Assembly (NCBI GenBank): GCA_015179025.1
Contig: WHUX01000202.1
Location: 29,737 to 93,736 of the forward strand
DNA length: 64,000 nucleotides
Origin: Terfezia claveryi
Lineage: Eukaryota; Ascomycota; Pezizomycetes; Pezizales; Pezizaceae
Reading direction: 5' to 3'
Each line of letters begins with the position of its first letter. Position 1 is the first letter of the stretch. Below the pieces are notes generated by a model, which was not told the DNA's origin, did not search any database, and was given only the letters and a program-made list of their open reading frames with translations. Position numbers and translations under genes: made by a program. Positions 32,689-43,410 of the stretch are shown piece after piece.

Positions 32689-32770
32689 GTGAGTATTGGA
32701 GCGAGTAATAGAGCAAGTAATAGAGCGAGTATGAGAGCGAGTATTAGAGCGATTGTTAGAGCAATTGAAG
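32689..32770 (+). repeat. Short tandem repeat, ~13-bp units
   Basis: Repeated GAGTATTAGAGC/GAGTAATAGAGC units. Confidence 0.6.
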
Positions 32771-33304
32771 CAGCGAATACATGTTCTATATATATATCAA
32801 TACCTCTGTATATATAATTATTAGCGAATACCTGTTCTCGTACCCAGACTCTAGCCTGATCTTGGCATTCGCTTCTGCGATTTAATCAGAAGAGAGTCTG
32901 GGACTATACATCTCCGAAATCATCTCCGAAATCATCTCCGGTGCCAAGATTCCCGGAGATGTTAGCGTGTGCATAGCCTGTTTCGGAGGTACTATGTAGC
33001 GTTGTTATGAGCTGCATTTCATTTTTTTTCTAAAATAATGCGAGCAAATACTGACGCAGAACAACAGCACTTTGTTTAGCCCAAACCTTTGCTTTGCTCC
33101 GCCCAGCTCCACAATGCCCAGAGCAGACCTTTCAGAGCTATAAAACCTTTCTCTGGCTCATAAAATCCTGCTCAAGGTCATATAATCTTGCTCCAGCTCA
33201 TCTACTCCTGCTCCAGTCCTGCTCCAGGTCATACAATCCTGCTCGGGTATAGAGGTATTCCACTCCTAGCAGAGAGAACATACACTATAGGATTGAATAT
33301 TGAT

Positions 33305-33383
33305 ACCCGAGTATTCAGACATCTCCGGCATGCGAATTCACACGTCTCCAGCATGAGTATTCAGATATCTCAAACATGAGTAT
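33305..33383. repeat. 23-bp minisatellite, left part
   Basis: Units of CAGACATCTCCGGCATGAG plus ATT. The array is interrupted at about 33384 and resumes at 33941. Confidence 0.7.
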
Positions 33384-33940
33384 TGTTATGAATCGGTGGC
33401 GGGGCAAGGCCAGCACTCGCGTAAGTGGGCTTACGCGGGTGTCGGGGGTGAGCTAGGAGGGCTACGAGCTAGGGGCGAGACCAGAGCTCCAACAAGGCCA
33501 GTGTCGAGCGGGACGACATATCCAAACCACCGATGGGAGGGGAGGCAGGAGCGAGCAGGGCGAGGCAGGCACGAGCAAGGCAAGCAGGGCAAGCGAGGCG
33601 AGCAAGCGAGGCGAGCAAAGCAGGCAAGGCAAGCAAGGCAAGCAAGGCAAGCAAGGCAAGCAAGGCAAGCAAGGCAAGCAAGGCAAGCAAGGCAAGCAAG
33701 GCAAGCAAGGCAAGCAAGGCAAGCAAGGCAAGCGAGGCGAGCAAGGTAAGCGAGGCGAGCAGGCGACTTGGGCGAGACCAGAGTCTAGATGGGGCTACGG
33801 GGACTTGGGCGAAACGAGAGTCTAATGGGAGGCGACATATCCGAATGCAGGTGCGAGGCAGTCTGAGCTACACTCGAGCAGATATTCGGGAAAGAGGTAT
33901 TTATTGCCTAGAGCAACTAGATACAGGACATGATGGAGAG
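33384..33940. other. Sequence interrupting the minisatellite, LTR-like start
   Basis: Begins TGTTATGAATC, the same 11 bases as the sense start of the chromovirus LTR, then diverges. No matching LTR end or duplication was found. It contains the 9-bp repeat listed separately. Confidence 0.35.
33560..33780. repeat. 9-bp tandem repeat
   Basis: About twenty units of AAGCAAGGC and variants. All frames over it encode simple repeats such as Arg-Gln-Ala or Leu-Pro-Cys and are not genes. Confidence 0.85.
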
Positions 33941-34557
33941 AATCAGACATCTCCGGCATGAGTATTCAGACATCTCGAACATGCGAATTCAGATATCTCC
34001 GGCATGAGCATTCAGACATCTCCGGCATGAGAATTCAGACATCTCGAACATGAGAATTCAGACATCTCGAACATGCGAATTCAGACATCTCCGGCATGAG
34101 CATTCAGATATCTCCAACATGAGAATTCAGACATCTCCGGCATGAGCATTCAGACATCATCTCTGGCATGAGCATTCAGACATCATCTCTGGCATGAGCA
34201 TTCAGACATCTCCGGCATGAGCATTCAGACATCTCCGGCATGTGTATTCAGACATCTCGAACATGCGAATTCAGACATCTCCGGCATGAGCATTCAGATA
34301 TCTCCAACATGAGAATTCAGACATCTCCGGCATGAGAATTCAGACATCATCTCTGGCATGAGCATTCAGACATCTCCGGCATGAGTATTCAGACATCTCG
34401 AACATGCGAATTCAGATATCTCCGGCATGAGCATTCAGACATCTCCGGCATGAGAATTCAGACATCTCGAACATGCGAATTCACACATCTCCGGCATGTG
34501 TATTCAGACATCTCGAACATGCGAATTCAGACATCTCCGGCATAAGTATTCATGCTC
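33941..34557. repeat. 23-bp minisatellite, main array
   Basis: About 26 units. Variant units (CATCTCCGGCATGAG, CATCTCGAACATGCG, CATCATCTCTGGCATGAG) alternate, pointing to local duplications of two- to four-unit blocks. Confidence 0.85.
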
Positions 34558-34727
34558 GGGCTAGATTCTGTCCAATATGGTCCGGATGCTTGCTTCTAGA
34601 TCCTCAGAGCGAGCTGAACGAGCTCTATAACTACCAAACAAACGAGCCTATATTGCTGCGAGCGAGCTTATATTGCCTTGAGCTTATATTGCTCCGTGCA
34701 TTCAACTACTACTGTATTATAGTCTCG

Positions 34728-35080
34728 GAGCAGTGATTTGCTCCTAGAGCAGGATTTTCTTTGGCTATTCTTTTTAACCTGTGAACTAGGGAGCTAGCAA
34801 GCTATTCCGGAGTTCAGGTGTACATATATGATAGTTGGAGGGGAGTGGGGGGGGGTGGGTCATGAGCGCTAAATACATAGGATATCAACTATCCACTTCT
34901 TGAAGCAGCGATTTGCTCCTGGAGCAAGATTTTCTTTTGGCTATCTGATTAACTTATGAATTAGGGAGCTAGCAAGCTATTCCGGAGTTCAGGTGTACAT
35001 TTATGATAGTTGGGGGGGGGGCAAGAGGGGAGGTTATAAGCGCCTATACATAGGATATCAACTATACAGTGTTACAGTCT
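34728..35080. repeat. Tandem duplication, 2 x ~177 bp
   Basis: Both halves share GGGAGCTAGCAAGCTATTCC, GGAGTTCAGGTGTACAT, a G-rich tract and ACATAGGATATCAACTAT, with point differences and small indels. Confidence 0.75.
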
Positions 35081-35790
35081 TGAAGCAGCGATTTGATCAG
35101 CAATTGGGCACAAGTGAATCTATTTCTAGAGGAATAGGGCAGTATAGGCTCGCTCGGGGCAGTATGGGCAGTATAAGCTCGCTCGCAGCAGTATAGGCTT
35201 GTATTCAGTAGAGACTTGTATTACATATTCTGCTCCGAAGCCACTAGCCTATTGCATAGCGTGTTGGCATTGTGCTCCGAACTCGGAGCTGACTTAGAGT
35301 CAATTTCGGAGGTGTTTACTACCAGACTCTTAGCTGGCGCAGCAGAAATAATTATTTCGCGACAGATACATAGAGTCTTGGCACGAGAACAGGGAATACC
35401 ATGGATATTTCTGCTGCGTGGATATTCAATGGCTGCAATAGTGGCTACACACCTGGCTGGTGTTAGAGTGTCGTACATACAAGCGGGTGCATTGTTAACA
35501 ACATCAATGGAGTTGATGATGCCAAGGGAACGAACTCTAATATCCAGACATTGAAATATGCCAACCAGCGTCCGGACGGCTTTGATTGCCCCAATGGTGT
35601 CCAGATTGTGTTGCAACTCAGCCGGGCGTCCTGATTGTGTTGCAACGCAGCCAGCGTCCAGACGCACAGGACGCACAGGACGCACACGCGTGAGCTCTCG
35701 CGTCCGGACGCCATTTTTTCTTGCTGATGTTGATGGTACCATACTTCACGGGGATGCCGATCATCACTGGGTAACCGATCAATTTATCGG
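35081..35790. other. No confident gene
   Basis: Overlapping frames of 112 codons (plus, 35216-35554) and 173 codons (minus, 35221-35742) exist. Neither has motifs or splice signals. GGACGCACAGGACGCACAGG is a small tandem repeat at about 35660-35690. Confidence 0.35.
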
Positions 35791-36400
35791 CTATCTACCG
35801 GACATACGAGATCTAGTTACATGGACCTTAGAAGGAATATGGGAGGTCAGGGAGGGCCCTGGGGTAGGGGAGGGGGGTGTCTGAGGCCGTTCTGACCCAG
35901 CTGGGAGCCCTGTAGCAGGTGTAGCGAGTGTAATAGTAGATAAAATAGAACTAGACGAGGTAATAGAAATAGTTTCCAAATCACTGTCCCATTCATCAAG
36001 CTCTTCCCCACTGATACTCTCTTCCCTATCCGATGAACAAATAGTGACAAATGAAACTGCCTTACGTTTTCCGGATTGCTTGCGGATGGGATGGGGGCTG
36101 GGTTGTAGAGGTTTGCTGAGCTGTTTGGAGGACTTCTGCAGCCGTTTCTTCTTTTTTGCTTCCATTGCCTCTTGTTCAATATATAACTCTTTAAGGGTCT
36201 TTCCATCCATAACCCAACCATGAGACCTTCCTAGCTCTCTCTGATCAACTTTAGCTTCAAGCTTCTGTGCCTCTTGCCACTGCTATAGTGTTCTCTGCTC
36301 TAGCTTCTGGTCCTTATCTACAGCAATACCAAACTTCTCAAGTTGCTGAATTAAGTCTACTAAATCTGCATGATCAAGGTCCACTTCTTTGGATTTTAGT
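35791..36400 (-). pseudogene. Possible transposase C-terminus, decayed
   Basis: The minus strand reads LVDLIQQLEKFGIAV, a stop, then a long charged helix (IEQEAMEAKKKKRLQKSSK), a Ser/Pro-rich linker and an acidic tail. Coiled, Lys-rich tails like this follow the catalytic core in fungal pogo/Fot1-type transposases, but no DDE motif is present here, so the assignment is a guess from composition. At least one nonsense codon interrupts it. Confidence 0.25.
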
Positions 36401-37289
36401 TAAAGAGTGGCCTATCTTAGTTATTGATAAAGCTAAACTGTATCAGGAAGAAATAGTTTACTGTCTCTCAGGGCCTCCCAAAGTCTCTCAGAGGCTTCTG
36501 GAGGCTCCAGGAGGCTCTAGGAGACAAACTTTTGAACTATTTCTTTCTAATGTATATTACAAGGTGTAGGGGGTTCTGATAGTAGAGCAGGTGCACGGGC
36601 TCTTAGTAGAGCTTATCTATATATCAACTTGTCTAAAACATATCTTAAATTGAATGGAATAAGACCTACTCCTCACTATGTACAGAGGATATTTTTTTTA
36701 GTATATATTGCAGTTTATACTATAATAAGTATAGGAAGAAAGTTGCCTTTAGTAACTGCCACATTCCTAAACTAAATAAGATGATCAACCTGTATTCTAT
36801 AAGCTTTTTGTAGTAGTGAAAATAATCTGATATTAAGTAGTTAAAGTAGATAAGTAAAGTATGCTGATAAATAGTAGGTAATGATATTAACACTAAAGTA
36901 AAATTCAACAAACTCAACTGTAATATGAGATTCATAACTATCTATAATTAGTAGTCTCCATTCTTTATCTATCTCTATTTCTTTTATTATCTTATAAAAA
37001 TATTTAATCTATTCTATCCCTAACATATAACTAGTCTAACCTTTTTTCGAGTAAGCAAACTTCTAACTATTACAATCTACTTTTAGATTTTCAAAGATTA
37101 ATACTAGCCCATATAATATTTGGCACCTTTATATATAATTAAAAAAGATAGTACAATGCCTTCTCTAAATATTGCTTCTACCACTGTAATTATCTTTCAA
37201 TTTCTATTTATTATTAGTTTACTAGTTATTATTACAACTATATTTTTAGTTTTATTTTGATACTTAAATAGGCTTATTTGTATATCATT
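36401..37289. other. AT-rich decayed sequence
   Basis: Strongly A/T-biased compared with the rest of the window, with no coding signal. Probably old transposon remains. Confidence 0.45.
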
Positions 37290-37375
37290 AATAGATGACT
37301 ATTATCTTAGCTTCCAAAATAGGAATCTTGGAAAGCTTATTCCTTCTATAGCCTTAGCCTGAAATTATATATATG
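37290..37375 (+). repeat. Decayed LTR, left half
   Basis: ATTATCTTAGCTTCCAAAAT and onward aligns with the sense strand of the LTR at 39620-40032 (TTATCTTAGCTTCCGAGATA). It is separated from its right half (38436-38530) by the inverted-repeat element. Confidence 0.6.
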
Positions 37376-38435
37376 TTCTGGTCTGTTCCGGGATTCCGGT
37401 CCATACTGGTATGGACCGGGCCGTTCCAGAATTGTTCAGGCCATACCGGTATGGCCTCCCATACCGGTATGGACTGGGCCATTGCGAGATTGCTGAGCCA
37501 TTCCGGGATGGTATATATCTACACTTTGAGCGATGAATAGCCAAATTGAGTGGAAACCGGATCTATTATATTTTATACATAACAAAAGCTCAAACTTCAC
37601 TATGAGTAATTTCATGATACCTCTCGTTTATAGTACTATAGGTCTTGTTCTTTTCTGAATGTAGCAAAGTATCACGAACATGTTACATCATGCTCCAAAG
37701 CCACTTGTTTCCCATCATTACTTTCCTTCCATCGCAGTTATTTGGGTCTCACAGGTATGCTTTAATTCTGCAATACCTAGGTAGTTCTTGTTAGTCACCA
37801 TGTATTTGAATTGGATATTAAGGAATTACTTCTCAAAGGTCACCTGGGATTTACTTCAATAATTGTGCTTCGAAATCAAGTGAAACCTAGGGGGTGAAAT
37901 TGATTCAAATTAATAGGACCATTATCTTCTAACCAACTGACATTATAGTAAGGGCTGGAATGTCGTAGTATGTTGGTAATTCCGCAGTGTGCTCTGGTAA
38001 TGTCAGTGTACACAATATGTTACATTTAACAAGTGTGTTATGTTAAAGAAAATTCTCACGAACTAAAGGTTTCAATTCTGTAACGGACCAGAACATTTCT
38101 CTACATAATAACTTTCATTTCGGTTATACTTCTACTGAGTTTTTTTTGGATAGGTCGCCTATATTATCTCCAATGTTCTTTAACCAAATGTTGCTATAAA
38201 ATAACCTTCATATCAGATATATCCCTATTTAGTAATTTTAATGTGGCTGTAGCCACTGTGGTGTTGTGATAAATCTTTATTGCTATCCGTGACATTGAAC
38301 AATTTAATCCTGTAATGGTCTAGTCCGTTGTGATATCCAGCTATACCGTAATGGCCTGGTCCATTGCGATATCCAGTCCATACCAGTATAGACCGGGCCA
38401 TACCGGTATGGACCGGATCCCGGAATGGACCAGAA
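37376..38435. mobile_element. 1060-bp inverted-repeat element with CCATACCGGTATGG palindromes
   Basis: Left end TTCTGGTCTGTTCCGGGATT; right end is the complement of TTCTGGTCCATTCCGGGATC. Both ends contain several self-complementary CCATACCGGTATGG-type blocks over about 130 bp; the interior is AT-rich without a transposase frame. It interrupts an LTR whose two halves continue on either side at an AT-rich (TA)n target. Confidence 0.7.
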
Positions 38436-38530
38436 AATATATATATCTTTATCTCTCCACTCTTTCATTAGATCCCTATTTAATATCATATATATCTAAT
38501 ACAGGACCTTACTTCTCTCTATGAAGGTAT
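38436..38530 (+). repeat. Decayed LTR, right half
   Basis: TCTTTATCTCTCCACTCTTT and AATACAGGACCTTACTTCTC align with the LTR at 39620-40032 (sense), continuing exactly where 37375 left off. Confidence 0.6.
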
Positions 38531-38759
38531 ACTTCCCTTATATACTCTTAGCTATTGTATTGTATATTGCCTCTTGCCTTTTACCTTTTACTCTTACTCT
38601 ATCTTACCTTTCCTTCTATTATACACATAGCATTTTTATGTATATGATTCTCTTGCTTACTATTCAGCTATACCCCCTAGTTACCTTGTCACCCAAAGCC
38701 CTTATTATATTATATTGGATCCAATTTGACCAACTGTTATAATGTCTAAGTTATCCCTT

Positions 38760-39584
38760 CTACCTACTATCAGATTCCAAGTTTGAAGAAAGACTTCAAT
38801 CTCCTTTGACCTAGCTCAGCTCTTGAAATACTATAAAACAATCATCGAAATCTTCTTAACTACCTATACAATTGGTAAGCAATAAGGTGCTGACCTTTTG
38901 AAGATTGAATGATAGCTTAAATTCAGTTGCTATACCTACCTGAACTGGGTCTCCAAAAGCGCGGTTAAGGATTGTAAACAAAGCAGCGATGTTAGGAAGG
39001 TTAAAGCAGTCATCGAGCACATAGGGTTGGACCTGGTCTAAAGCTATTCCCTCCAGTAGGCCATATACATAAGCTAATCGGTACTGAATGGTAGAGAACT
39101 TTGCAGCATCCCCATTCAGTTTGATCTTGATGGAATTTTTCCAGGCTTTCAGGCGAGTCCTGTTGCTATTAAACTTTGGTAGGGTGGGGACATCTTAGGT
39201 TTTGGGTGCTTGGGATGCTTAGGGTACTAGGGCTGTTTGGAATCCGATCATAACTAGGGCCCTATTCAGAGTCTGGATGGTTCTTCTTTCATTGACTAAG
39301 GCATTCTGGGTGGTTGCGAGGTTGTTTTGGCAGGAGGCGAGGTCGGCCTGGCATGAGAGGAGGTCTTCAGTGAGTATTGTGACTTTGTCATTGGTCCTGG
39401 TCTGTTTTTATTGACCTTCATTTATGGCTGATTCCAGCTGTTGATCTAATGCATCTGCAGCAAGGTAGATATCGATAATGGTCTGGCGATAGCTGCCGAA
39501 GTCGGCCTGGTTCATAGGGATGGGCAGGGCTTGCCAGGCCCGAAATCTGGCTGCGAGCGCAGGAGGGGTGTCTTGGGTAGCCAT
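38760..39584 (-). pseudogene. LTR-retrotransposon Gag, decayed
   Basis: The start MATQDTPPALAARFRAWQAL at 39584 follows the LTR at 39620-40032. The frame has stops after INEGQ and further on, but reads recognisable gag sequence (FNSNRTRLKAWKNSIKIKL, YRLAYVYGLLEGIALDQVQP, LFTILNRAFGDP), like capsids of fungal Ty3-type elements. Protease and pol are missing, and sequence decays below 38880. Confidence 0.65.
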
Positions 39585-39619
39585 TGAGCATACCGGTTGA
39601 TCAGAGTGATCCAACGTAG

Positions 39620-40032
39620 TGTAACGTGGGCTCTGGGGACAAGGCGACCAAGGGGTACACCGGGGCAAGGGCAGGGCTAGGGTAAGACACACGTAGGAAC
39701 GCTACGTGTGTGACTAGGGGAAGGCTGGGACAGGGGGGGCAAGGGCAAGGCTCAAGAGACACGTGGAAGCGGTTGCTGCGTGTGTCAGAGGGGGGGCAGC
39801 TGTGCTGCAGAGTTATTCACGAGGCAAGGGGGGGGGTGTACAGAGAAAGTATACCAGCGCTGGGAGAAGCAAGGTCCTGTATTTGGTATACAAGATGTTG
39901 GATGGGGATCCAACGAGAGGGCGGAGAGACGAAGATATATATATACATGATTCCAGGCCAAGGCCATGGAAGGAAATAGCTTCTCGAGATTCCTATCTCG
40001 GAAGCTAAGATAACAATCACCCATCAACGACA
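39620..40032 (-). repeat. 5' LTR of the decayed gag element
   Basis: 413 bp; sense strand TGTCGTTGATGGGTGATTG...CCCACGTTACA, with TG/CA ends. A second, plus-oriented copy is split across 37290-37375 and 38436-38530. Confidence 0.6.
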
Positions 40033-40088
40033 CCCGAACAAGCCTGTTCGAGTGTCAAAACAAGACTAAGAACACGGTTGTGACAGGT

Positions 40089-40556
40089 TCTTTGTCTCTT
40101 ATAGGTTTTTCTGATGCTAGTTATGGTAATTGTTGGGATACCCAGCGCTCATGGCAAGGCTATTGTTTCCTATTAGGTTCCTGTCTTATTTCCTAACGAT
40201 CTAACAAGCAGCATTCCGTCTCAACCTCTACAACAGAAGCGGAATATATGGCTCTCTCTGCAACTGCTAGACAGGCCAGTTGGTATATCATTGGAATGAA
40301 GGAACTCAATATCAAGGTACCAGTTACCTTGAAGTGCGACAATACTGCTACCATAGACCTTTCCCACCATACTATCATTTCACAGCATTCAAAACACATC
40401 GACATACACTACCACTATGTCTGGGAATGCCTTCTGAACAACAAGTTTTCTATTGAATATATAGAAACTACTCAAAACCCAGCTGATGTATTTACCAAGC
40501 CTTTGGACGCTCAAAAACACACCAAGTTTACAAAACAACTCGGTTGTGCCGTCTGA
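40089..40556 (+). pseudogene. Ty1/copia RNase H fragment
   Basis: Reads GFSDASYGNCWDTQRSWQGY, then a TAA at 40194-40196, then QHSVSTSTTEAEYMALS, the copia RNase H signature, CDNTATIDLSHH, HIDIHYHYVWE and the terminal NPADVFTKPLD block. One nonsense codon replaces the usual Trp before the RSKKQ-type motif. Protease, integrase and RT are absent. The stop is followed by a purine stretch (GAGAGAGAG) and the LTR. Confidence 0.85.
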
Positions 40557-40563
40557 GAGAGAG

Positions 40564-41059
40564 TGTTGGAACGCACATCTGGCACACCCGCTATCCAGCA
40601 AAAGGATCGCTGCCGCCGGTAACCACTAACGCCGTCAACCAAAACACCGATATCGCCAAAGCCACTATTTTTCAGCTGAACGCAAGAGTCATACGCAATA
40701 ATTATTATTAATTATTTGCGTATCTTGGATTGAGTCAAACTCTGGTTGCCACCCGGTTGTCAGTCGTCGCAGGACTGCTACTCGTGATCCTTGCATTTCC
40801 TTGATTTTCATTGGCCAATTAACACATCCCTGCGCTTGTCATTTACCCTGAAATTCCATGTATATTGACACCACTTCGGACCTGTATTTTCGTTAATTAA
40901 GCAAGTTTTCAATTCGCCTCGTTCTCACTCGCATTGTTCTTCTCCTAGTTCTATTACCCACTCCGCGTATTACCATCCGCTCCAGTAGGTTTATTACTAG
41001 AGATCTGCTCGCCGCCGTTGCCGCCGCCGCCTCGCTAGAACCACTTTCGCTGCCTAACA
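40564..41059 (+). repeat. 3' LTR of the copia fragment
   Basis: Starts TGTTGGAACGCACATCTGGC right after the polypurine stretch and plausibly ends GCTGCCTAACA, giving inverted TGTTrG...CTAACA ends, 496 bp. The right boundary is inferred from the terminal motif only. Confidence 0.6.
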
Positions 41060-41659
41060 AGATATCCCCACATATCTTTTGTTATGACTTGTCATGGGAA
41101 CATCGATAACCTTGCCCGTTGCTGGCCTTAGGATTGGGAAGGTGGAACGTAATTAGCACAAGAATTCCCTATATACTATTGTGAATTAGCGAGCCCACCA
41201 TGTGTCTACCCGGGTGTACTTCATAGAAGAGTCTGACATGCAGCTAGCGATCATAAGTTCCATGACAGTCTCGTGTATCAGGCCCAACCACTTGTTGAGG
41301 TTTGGGATTGTGGTTTAAGATAGCTGCTGGTTGGATACTGCGAGTAGGATTTGTGCCGGCCGGTGCCGCTCTGACCGGACTTGGCAGACTCAGCCGGGGT
41401 CCGAGAACCGATTTTTTAAAAAGAAAAAAAAAAAAAGCGATTGCGTGGCCGCGGTGGCACAGCAATCGTCAGGTAGTAAGCCGCAAGCTACAAAATTGTT
41501 CTCGTATTTACATACCTTCTGGCAACGGTAGTCAACAATGACAACTTGAAGTGCAACAACAAAACAATAACAAACACTGGTACCAAGGAAATCGTCTTCT
41601 CAGATCTATCACGTCAATTCTTGCCGTAATACCTGTCCAAGCTACAACTGGAGTGATAG
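41060..41659. other. Upstream region of the spliced gene
   Basis: No confident coding exon. The part next to 41660 is probably 5' untranslated exon or an exon whose start was not found (a stop precedes in frame and there is no ATG). Confidence 0.35.
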
Positions 41660-41717
41660 GTAACCCCTAATACCCCACTGTTGTATACACAATTCTAACT
41701 ATTCATTTCTTATGCAG
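41660..41717 (+). other. Probable intron, 58 nt
   Basis: Donor GTAACC, branch-like TTCTAACTATT, acceptor TATGCAG, directly upstream of the ATG at 41731. Confidence 0.55.
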
Positions 41718-41730
41718 GTGTTCTTCCCGC

Positions 41731-42087
41731 ATGGTGTCTCACGAGCTACTGAAAGCAAACGCAACCACAATCTCCGCCACTCTCAGAGACATTATGCAAG
41801 TAAAGGGTGAAATCCTGAAAACTACCGGTTCCCTTCAGAATGGCAGAAACGCCTGGCAAGATCGTATAAGCCACCTTCGCAAGATTACAGATTCTACCCA
41901 CCTTTCTCTGACGACATTAGCAATGAAAATCGATCTCGAAATGGAATCCCAGGGCCTCATTACAAAGAAGGAAAGTTGGACATTGTGGTTGTTGCAAAAG
42001 CGGGCAATAGATACGATAGAGAAAAGGATGAAGGAGGTGGAAGCGTTGTTTTGGAAAGACGAGGTTGGGGGGTGTTGTAGTATCTGA
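41731..42087 (+). CDS. Hypothetical helical protein, 118 aa
   Basis: Almost entirely predicted helix with charged heptads (LLKANATTISATLRDIMQVK, LQKRAIDTIEKRMKEVEALF), so probably a coiled coil. The frame is also open across the upstream intron junction (R-C-S-S-R before the Met), so the true start may be in an upstream exon. It ends at CCSI. Only a fragment of a known family could be expected at this length; none is recognised. Confidence 0.5.
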   Translation: MVSHELLKANATTISATLRDIMQVKGEILKTTGSLQNGRNAWQDRISHLRKITDSTHLSLTTLAMKIDLEMESQGLITKKESWTLWLLQKRAIDTIEKRMKEVEALFWKDEVGGCCSI

Positions 42088-42294
42088 AACGCGGGGCATC
42101 ATACCTCGCAAGCTCCTTCCTGTTGTCTTTGGATTATGATTTTTCCACTAGGACCGAACATTAATATGATATTACATGAGACCATCGAACGAAAAAAACC
42201 GTAATCGTAGATATTACAAGAGTTGCCACCTGCATGCTTCTCCCTGGTAGCAGAGACCGGGAGCAGCGAGGGGTTAACGTATTTACCCGCTACT

Positions 42295-43373
42295 TGTTGA
42301 AATGACCATTTCTTTACGCATACAGTCAAGTCTCTCCGCTATGTATTGCTGATACCTATTGCGAGCACTTGTTACCCTGCTAACGGATCTCTGCGTTATT
42401 TCCTCTTCTTCACGTGTGTTCATACTTGCTGTTCACATGTATTCACTTCACTGTCTTCGCTTACTAGCCTACATACCTATACTCGTTAATGCTCTTCGTT
42501 GCTTCAAGTTAATGCTCTCGCACTTGGCCTACTGATTGTACATCAATCCTGTACTTACGCATTCACCTACGCATCTGGTATAATGCTTGCACGTACTCAT
42601 GGTATTACTGCTCTTAGGATAGCTAGCTTAGACTGCTTTGTTGAGCGTTTTACCCTGATCTCGTCTCTATATATACGAGCTCTCAGTGTTAGAATGAATG
42701 TACATTCCGTTCATTCCGCCCATGCCTTGCTACCTATACCATATGTAGCCGTCAGCGGCTTGCACATCATATGTGTGCTTCCTGCTTAGCTATACGACTC
42801 GCAGCGGCTTGCACATCATATGTGTGCTTCCTGCTTAGTTATATGGCTCGCAGCGGCTTGCACATCATATTGCGTACTTCACACCTTGCTCGCACTCATA
42901 TCGTTGATTCATGCCTAGCTATACGGCTTGCAACGGACATGTGCTTCTCCTTCTTCTTCATGCTTTAGATGTACGCTCATACATTATATATATCTCGTTC
43001 ATGTTCCTACTTGTTCGGGATAACAGAAGTAATTACTTCACTCAATACAATACATGCACTCACTGTGTATACGAACATCTTCTTCTCTTCATATTCCTCT
43101 CTCTCCAGTGACCAACTCGCTCTGTTCGTACCTTCCTTCAGTGGACACTTGGATCTCTCCGCTCGCCTGCTGCTATTCCTATTCCTATACTCAGAATACT
43201 CATGTATTGATATGCGCCTCGAGATAGACTCAATAAGACTGTCTACTCTTGACCGAACAATGCGAACATCCCACACTCGCACATGCTCACACACTTGCAC
43301 GCTCTTCTCGCTCTTGCACTCGCATCACCCTGCTTCACTGCACTAAGAGTCCACCGCTTCATCCTCCATTCAA
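42295..43373 (+). mobile_element. Repeat Y (LTR-like), plus copy, split by repeat X
   Basis: The left part 42295-42686 starts TGTTGAAATGACCATTTC; the right part resumes at 43190 with the duplicated CTCAG and ACTCATGTATTGATATG. The same order without the insert is seen at 17785-18249 and 45289-45737. The right edge near CATCCTCC is where the other copies also end. Confidence 0.7.
42687..43189 (+). mobile_element. Repeat X (LTR-like), 503 bp, nested in Y
   Basis: Starts TGTTAGAATGAATGTACATT, ends ATTCCTATA, and is flanked by CTCAG at 42682-42686 and 43190-43194. Comparison with uninterrupted Y copies supports these borders. Contains about three ~49-bp tandem units (AGCGGCTTGCACATCATATG). Probably a solo LTR, although the 3' end is not a canonical CA. 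Confidence 0.7.
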
Positions 43374-43410
43374 TACCCAGCGATACCACTCGCTCAGTAA
43401 CCTTTCAATA

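Noticed and set aside
33396..33961. Long frames of Arg-Gln-Ala, Lys-Ala-Ser or Leu-Pro-Cys repeats on both strands
   Set aside because: They are all translations of the 9-bp repeat.
35221..35742. 173-codon minus-strand frame as a gene
   Set aside because: No motif, no splice signals, and the opposite strand is open too; likely chance in GC-rich repeat sequence.
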